This document shows, piece by piece, positions 33,364 to 39,887 of a stretch of 39,887 nucleotides of DNA; the first letter of the stretch is position 1, and each line of letters starts with the position of its first letter. Both the position numbers and the translations under genes were made by a program. The notes beneath the pieces are model-generated. The model was not told where the DNA came from. It was given only the letters and a program-made list of their open reading frames with translations, and made no database searches. Source of the DNA: Hyphochytrium catenoides (taxonomy: Eukaryota > Sar > Hyphochytriomycetes > Hyphochytriales > Hyphochytriaceae); the NCBI GenBank assembly GCA_900088475.1, contig FLMG01003167.1, positions 1 through 39,887 on the forward strand. The letters run 5' to 3'.

Positions 33364-35220
33364 CATCTTTCCACTATAAAGCAGGCAGCAGGGTGCGGGA
33401 TATGCTCCACATAATGGAACCCTATAAGTCTTTTGTCACTGGCTTGCATCATAAAGCGACTCTTATCAGATATATATCTATAGCACTGCGTTGACGTCCA
33501 ACGTTTTTTCTGCAGAAGCTTCCTCCAGCACAACCATCATAAGTGCGCGGCTGCATCTCTTATTTTCTGGCGCATACTAAGGCGAGAGGTGCGGAAGAGA
33601 AACAGAAGCAGCGTCAACTGCCCATCACTGTGCTCCACAAAGAAAGAAGGGAGGCTGGCGTTATTCCTGTCTCTTGTTGTCAGAATTTGGATAGTCAACA
33701 ATAGTCACCGGGAGCCCTCGGTGTTGCTAGGATACTCATCACGCAAGAGGACGTCACAAGCGCAGCGGAGGGCTGCTAAGGTAGTCTGTGTAGCGGAGTG
33801 GATATCTTAAAGGGGAACCTTCATACCCAACTTCTGATCCTGCCCTAAGTTCTATCTGCCTCCAACAAATTCACTTCTATATCAACGACTACTCCTCATT
33901 GCCTCCTCATAGTGCCGAGATGCAAGATGAGGACCACCTGGAGCTTGAACATGGCAGCGACGACAATGGCTGGTTGCACCAGACAATAGGGCCAATGAAT
34001 AGGGAATCTGTGTCTTCGTCTTCAAGTACTAATAATGCAAAGCGCTGATGGTATGCAGTCAACCTCTCATTGTACCTAAAGCGCGCACGAAGATCTGTGG
34101 AGCTGCTCAAGCTGCAGCAGAGCTTCGTCCTCAGTCTTCAAGGTAGGCCCTTCCGCATCAGCATCAAGCTCAAGAAGAAGAAAGATGAGCGCTCTTCTAC
34201 ATTTCAAATATCTTTGTGATAACTGCAGGAAACCCCCTGGTTGGGTGGGCGAAGATAGGCCACCATCTCTGCGCAATAGATAATGAATGGCTTACAGCGC
34301 CGATGGGGGTGGGTAGGTCGATGAGGACGAGATAGATTGTCCCCCCCTCTGACGTGTAGACAAACCTTTAACCCCTCCAGCTACATCAGTAATTTAACGA
34401 GAAAGGTTCTTAATACGAATCATTGTAGGGGATGCTGATCAAGGATAGCACCCTTGTCCGTTACTGCATGAGAGGGCTGCAGCAGGTCCAGGAAGTGCGC
34501 CAGCAGTGCCGCTGCTGCGGAGAGCATTAGGATGAGCCTGGCGGCTCGGGTCTTGAGACACTTATCTTCTTTGTCTGTTCCCTCAGGATAATCCTCTAAC
34601 TTTTCCTCCCTCTCTCATGGTACTATGTGCCACTTCTCCAGCAGCGGTGATGACGCCCCCTGTTCTCACCGGCGAGGGAGGATGCTCATACATTGGGCAA
34701 ACAATCTGGCCGCAGAAGGCAAGGCGATCGTTGGATTGCGCTGACCCCATCTCCGCCCTCCGACCGACGAATGATTCTCCTTCTTTCCCCTCTCTCTTCT
34801 TCAGTGGTGAACTGCTGCTGATAGGTCAGCCGCCAATGACGGTGTACCCGCGGATGCTAGGTTACTAGAGGCTGCTAATGTTCTACCCCACGGAAAGGAC
34901 AAAGCTACTCGTAGTACCATCTGAACAATGACGCCGCCGTGGACGGAATAGGTCAGCCGTCCGTCATCAAATGCTGCCATAACATCAAGCAGTAGTGAGA
35001 CACGAGCTCATGATGGGCGAAGTTAGGGAAACTGCCATTTATCGCATTATTGTGAGATGACAATAACTACATTGCGGATGCTTGCCAAACTTCCAGGAGC
35101 CATGATGATGGTGATGAGATGAATGGTGAACACGGTTCTACTCCGCCGGTTGGACAGTAAAAAGGAGTAAAAGTGCGGTCAAGGAGTTAAAGGACCGGCT
35201 TGTGATAGTGTGACCAGGCG
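33364..35220. other. Intergenic region between B and C
   Basis: About 1.86 kb without a convincing gene. No remnant of the A-D family is apparent on either strand. Short open frames of up to 83 codons have no recognisable features. The 3' region of B and the promoter of C must lie here. Confidence 0.45.
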
Positions 35221-37696
35221 ATGGAGGATAACATTAAGGCATCAATGGGGACCACACCCGATCCTGGCCCATTTAAATCGTTGGATTGTGGGAGATTCTG
35301 GGTTTTGAAGCCCGTTCCTAATTATCTTCCGGATGTGATAGATCCTCGCTGCACGACTGGCGCCACCTTGCTGCCAGAAGCCATGATGACATTCTATGCA
35401 AAGTCATTGAAGAAGAATAGACTGTATCACCTGGTGACAGGCTTGGCTCTCGCCATCGGGTTACTCACCTGCCCATTTACTGTCTTGGACACAGAGGGTG
35501 CCGTAACCACAGTGTCTACAGCCCTAGGCACAGTCACGGCGACTTCAGTAATCTTCCTTACAATGTGTCAGGTACCAGACCTCCAGTTGCAGCTTCTTCA
35601 AAAGCTATTCTCGCAGTTTGAGGGATGGTACCTGGCGATGGAGTCTCTGCCTCCTTTGCTACTCTTTTCTATCTCAAGCAGTCGCAGGGGCCACTATGCC
35701 CGTGCCGCTGCTTTCTCTGCCTGCTGCATCTGTGTCATCTCTAGCATTTTTGCCATGGACTTACTACCGCAGTTGGTGCGCTCCAAGGTCATAATCTGCT
35801 TTGTGATACAGGGAAGTGTGGTCTGCTCACTCGCAATGCTCTGGTAAGAAGAATACCTTCCACTACCTTATGACCTGATCTGATGAGTATTGGGAGAAGA
35901 GAACCACATTCATTGTTGCTTATGCCCTGGGCCGTCACTTCTTCATCTTCAAACGTGCCAATCTCTGTTTGACCACACTGTTTACTCTTTGACTGCCAGT
36001 ATACAGCTATCCCTCTGTCTTCCGGATCATGGAACCTCGGTTGCCAACTTCAGCAATCCAGCCTTCCTTTTTCTTATGTATCGCAGTCTGACCGTGTCCC
36101 CTCTAACCCACCATCGTGTGCTGTAGGGTGGCTGGTCTACTCTATACTGATGCCTATGAAGGCATGGCGGTGACCCAGATCAATGTTTTCAACGTTTCCA
36201 TCCATCCGTGGCTCATCGCAGCAGATTCACTGGTCATCTTAGCCTTACTTTTGATGCGGCACCTAAAGCGGTATATCAACATGTTGCGTAAGCGTGAGGC
36301 AAGAGGAGGAGCGCTGCGATTCAATATTGTGACTTGGCCCTTGATGGTAGAGCTGGCACAGGAGAGGCCGCCAACCAAACTATTGGTAACTCCTCTATCT
36401 CAGAAGGATGTCGTCAGTAGTAAGGAAGATATCGGGAAATGTCGGGCGGTGGTAAAGAGCACTGAATTGGCCTCCGAGGAGGGTGTCACATCCGGAGGCC
36501 TGGAAGGGCAGCAATCAGCTTCCACCAGGTACGTAATAGCAAAGACTACAATGGAAGAGGGGCAAAGCCCTGTTAAAGCCCTTTTAATGCAGGTCTGAGA
36601 GTAAAAAGAGCAGTCGAAAGCTCTACAAGCTTCATCCTGTGCGAAGCAAGCCTGTCTTCCTTGACACTTTCGACGATATCCTAGGCTACCTGCATCGAAA
36701 GAGTTCCTTCTTTCAGGCCTGGAAGTGCCGATGGCCGACCTCAACTGACGGAGATGTCGGCATGAAGAATGAACAGGCAAATGAGCGACAAAGAGACGAA
36801 GGCGCTGAAGCTCGGCGCATGGAGCCGTTCTCCTTCCTTAACAACAACCAGTCATGTCCCATCGATATGCCCTTGAAGAAGCCCTTATTAGCAGGGCTTG
36901 AGCCAATGCTCTCTGCCATAGCGGTGATGGGGATCGCTCTTCAAGGGTTTACCGTTGCCTTCCAAACGTCAGAAGCCTGGATGGCGCTTTTCTTCTCCAT
37001 CACTTTTGTCGCTGACGTTTTACTCATGTCCCGATCGCACCCAAAACTTCTGCCAAAGCTAGTTCGTTCCTTCGACTTTATTGTCGTTGCTGCCTCTCTC
37101 TTGGAGTTCTTCATCTTCAGCGGCCTCTTGATGGGCTGGGATTATAGGTAGGTATATGTCCGTTTCTAGCTTGTTATTCCATTCTTCTGCCGCAACCTCT
37201 GATGATGCTTTGCAACTTCAAATCACTGCTTGTGGTCAGGGCTTTAATGGTCGCATCGCTTACAACCACCCTGGCATCATCAGTGATTATGCAGGACACT
37301 GTCCTAGTTACTCCTCCGACGCGAAGGAGACGCTGGCTGGTCCTTCATATGGTGGCCCTTCTCCTGATAGAGATCTCTTATGGCTGGTATATTATATTCC
37401 GCGCCTCCGCCAGCATCAAGCCCTGGCTGGAAGGTCCTCTCGCTAGTAGTATCGGGCGTTCTCCTCTCAACCTTGCGCTGGACGCCTTGGTCACTCTCAC
37501 GATTTACACAGTGAGAAGCCTTTATAATGCTGCAAAATCGCCCCACCTTTTGGTGGCCATAGTGTCGGATATCCAGTATGAGATTGTAAGCCTGGGCCGA
37601 CAGCCAACAGGGTGTCGGCAGCCAAAGGAGGAAGACAAAAACCTGATTAAACAAGCTGTAAGCAAGAAGCTCGCACCACTAGAGGAAGAAGAATGA
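35221..37696 (+). CDS. Paralogue C: unknown ~12-segment membrane protein (4 exons)
   Basis: Exons 35221-35843, 36127-36528, 36593-37147 and 37240-37696, all introns phase 2, give 678 residues. The ATG at 35221 leaves a polar tail of about 22 residues before the family entry motif (FWVLKPVPNYLPDVIDPR). First half: LLQKLFSQFEGW before segment 3, the ISSSRRGHYARAAAF loop, AMDLLPQL after segment 4, and SIHPWLIAADS at segment 6. The linker carries TWPLMVEL and the second entry motif KLYKLHP with FLDTFDDIL. Second half: HPKLLPKLVRSFDF, MQDTVLVTPP, the in-membrane Glu in LLLIEISYGW, and SPLNLALDALVT, ending in an acidic EEEE tail. Introns are only 64-283 bases. It follows B in the same direction and is the closest relative of D, for example in FSQFEGW and DLLPQ. 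Confidence 0.85.
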
Positions 37697-38790
37697 TCAA
37701 GCATCGGTCTGGCCAATAAAAGAGGAAGAAAGGTGAACACCCATTGCATTGCCGTCCCTAATCTATAAATTCACGCTTGCCTTGGGACTTCGCACTTAAA
37801 GCTCATCATGTTCATACAATGTAATTCTTCCTTATGAATAGAATAGAAGTGAAGAAGGAGCGCGAGATTGCGCCCTCTACTTTTGGCCCCCATAAAGGCT
37901 CATATCAGAGCTGCCTCAATCATAAGAAAGAAGAAAGAACAGAGTCGACAGATCTGATTATGCAGGAACTTTCGCGGTGGGAAGAACTAGGGGCAGGTAT
38001 TAAGAGGCGCCCAATTATGTGTAGCAGACCAGCATAGGGCAAACACATTGCAGCCCCTCTTCTTTCGCCCCAAGACGGACAGTAATAGTCCACCTATCTT
38101 CTGCTGCGACTGGACTCACCAGCTGCAGAACAACAGGGTATCCTGAGCCATACTTCTGTCGTCTAGCGACAGAGGAACAGCCGATAGGAACAGGCATCCG
38201 ATTCCTATGGTGCAGACAACTGCATGGGATGTTCTAGTACTTACATTAAGAGCATGGGGAATGAGCTGCGGACGTCGAACAGAGTTGCCGGGCCAGCAAG
38301 GATGGGAAGGTCCTTCGCCAGGCACTCGGTTCTGGGTCATGAGTCACCTGATCTCCTTCCATCGTTCTATCAGGCTGCCATCGTGGCTCCCTCTTGTGAT
38401 CCTCTCTCCCCCCTTTTCCTCCTCTGCTCTTTCCTCTTTCCCTTTTCCTCTCCTCTTGTCTCTTTCCTCTCCTCTCTCCTCTCCTCTTTCCTCATCTCTG
38501 TCTCTTCTCGTCTCCCTTCTTCTTCCAAGCTCTCTGCTCCTGCCTCCTCCCTCCTCTGTAGCATTAGGTTGGGCCCATAAGTCTATCGTCATCTGGTTGA
38601 CGGGAGCTCTTTCCTTTCGCTCTCACTGTCCCGCTGCTGACAGATAAAGGATCAACATACACGTATCCGGCATTTATACCACACAGAATTCCATATTCCG
38701 GATCTCGAGCTCAGTTATCTAGGATAAATGATTTGGAGTGGCTGTGGGCCGTTACACGTTGGAACCCTCTCCTTTCCCTCTTCCAAAGCT
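37697..38790. other. Convergent region between C and D, with a CT-rich tract
   Basis: It separates the stop codons of C and D. Bases about 38384-38560 are CT-rich low-complexity sequence (TCCTCTCC-type repeats). I looked on the minus strand for the missing second half of D and found no membrane-segment exons, SPL-x(3)-DAL motif or QD-T/A motif. Confidence 0.55.
38384..38560. repeat. CT-rich low-complexity tract
   Basis: Imperfect CTCTTTCCTCTCCT-like repeats; on the minus strand they would read as Arg/Glu-rich low complexity. Probably non-coding. Confidence 0.8.
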
Positions 38791-39887
38791 CTAACCATCA
38801 CTTTCTTTCTCCTTCCTCGTCTTGCGCCCTTCTCTCTCCCGCGCCCATAGGTCGTCGTACGCGTCCAGTACCAGGGGTTCTCCATGGCTTATCGGCTTTA
38901 GCTTGAATATCTTTCTTCTAAGGGTTGGCCGTGTGTAGCTCCTGACGTCATGAGCGAACGGGCTGCTTAGATATGCCAGAAGTTGGGATAATAGAAGGAC
39001 AAAGGACTCAAAATCCAACCCAATCAGCACATAATACCTGGAGTCTGCAACCGAAACCGTCGTGGTCATATCTTTCCTTCTGATTGCCTGGCCATGGTCT
39101 CCAGACACTTTGTGGAGGGCAGCTTCCTTGCCATTACTGCTGTCATTTGCTGCCGCCGCCGAAGCAGACCCGGTGTATGGTACGTAATAACAACGTCCTT
39201 CTTTAGTTCCCCACGCTGTCTGTCCTCCTATCTCCTCAATCATGAGTGGCCATTTCACGACGTTAAACCGCAGCGCACCGCCTTGCACTGCACGTTTGTG
39301 GGCCATGACGATGTACCTCTTGAAATGCCTCATAAGGATAATGGACATGACAAGCATACAATCTGCAGCTACCAGCCAGGGCCGAATAGGCACTCGCAGC
39401 AGAGTGAACTCGGTGTTCTCTATGCCCTCAAAAGCTCCCATATAAAATAAGCTTGCGACCCTGGAGATAGATGACGAGTTATAAGCCTGTGTAGCCTATT
39501 CGCTCACTCCTCGACGATGGTTTAGCAAAGCATATGTAGGACAAAGCAAAGGGAGGGATATCATCCTGACCCCCAAAAGGCAGCTAAGCGGGGAAAAGAC
39601 TGCAAGAAGAACAGCCTATCTTACCATAAAAGTCCCAAGACACAAAAGAAAGAGCCCTGTATGACCATGAAGACGAAGACCTTGGAGGACAGCATTTGCG
39701 GAAGCAGGTCTGCTGCCAACGCCCCGGATATTCCCGCAAGGCAAAAGACCATATACGAAGCTGCCCGTGCATGGTTTCCCCTGGAAATATTCCAATAGAC
39801 AAAGAGAAGCATCGGAGGGAGAGACTCTAACACCAGGAACCACCCTTCGAACTGCGAAAACATCTTGTGAAGAAGATGCATGTGAAG
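38791..39887 (-). CDS. Paralogue D: half-length member of the A-C family, partial at window edge
   Basis: Minus-strand exons: 39887-39625 (continues off the window), 39460-39038 and 38941-38791. The visible 88 codons of the first exon match C closely (LLHKMFSQFEGWFLVLESLP, GNHARAA, AADLLPQM), so segments 1-2 should lie outside the window. Exon 2 has VPIRPWLVAADC at the sixth segment, FKRYIVMAHKRAVQGGALRF, the conserved KWPLMIEE, and a polar linker. Exon 3 begins like the second half of its relatives (RRKIFKLKPIS, LVLDAYDDLW) and then turns into a short charged tail that stops at 38791, where A-C go on to six more membrane segments. Introns are phase 2 as in the family. The second intron (39037-38942, 96 bases) is open in frame. 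Either a half-length protein or a copy that lost its 3' part. Confidence 0.75.

Noticed and set aside
38207-38647. Open frames of 118-146 codons on the plus strand
   Set aside because: They are dominated by Ser/Leu/Pro from the CT-rich tract and have no relation to the neighbouring membrane-protein family.
1-39887. CRISPR arrays, tRNA or rRNA genes, prokaryotic operons or ribosome binding sites
   Set aside because: None seen. The direct repeats present are microsatellites, one minisatellite and one local duplication, and gene structure is eukaryotic throughout.

Overview
This is an intron-rich nuclear DNA window from a non-animal, probably microbial, eukaryote. The evidence is many short GT-AG introns with CT-rich polypyrimidine tracts, a eukaryotic-type histidine biosynthesis enzyme (HIS6), the splicing factor SPF45/RBM17, and a giant glycine-rich membrane protein of the kind known from land plants. 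An alga or other protist fits; the lineage cannot be fixed from the sequence alone. A 136-base N run (26811-26946) shows this is an assembled scaffold. All gene models below were built by hand from reading frames, splice signals and phase matching.

Layout. 509-1343 (-): small unknown protein with two membrane segments, divergent from the next gene. 1737-13023 (+): about 34-exon gene for a ~1,650-residue glycine-rich, ephrin-receptor-like membrane protein. 13979-15903 (-): six-exon gene for an unknown ~353-residue protein. 16346-18944 (+): ten-exon SPF45/RBM17 homologue. 20761-22698 (+): seven-exon HIS6. 23032-39887: a cluster of four paralogous polytopic membrane proteins, here called A (23032-26347, -), B (30820-33363, +), C (35221-37696, +) and D (38791-39887, -, running off the window), with an intronless ankyrin-repeat gene (27123-28463, -) between A and B.

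The most novel part is the A-D family, which I do not recognise. A, B and C have four exons joined by three phase-2 introns at matching places, and encode 634-829 residues with about twelve membrane segments. The protein looks like two related six-segment halves: matching landmarks recur in both (an aromatic/basic entry motif, an R-L-x(2)-[RK]-x(3)-F-[ED] motif, an acidic residue after segment 4, and a P-x(5)-D motif at segment 6). D appears to stop at the start of the second half, so it may be a natural half-length form or a decayed copy. Transport is a reasonable guess but nothing in the sequence proves it.

The left half of the window holds ordinary single-copy genes that do not appear to share one pathway. 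Intergenic stretches contain microsatellites, one ~90-base minisatellite and no RNA genes that I could recognise.
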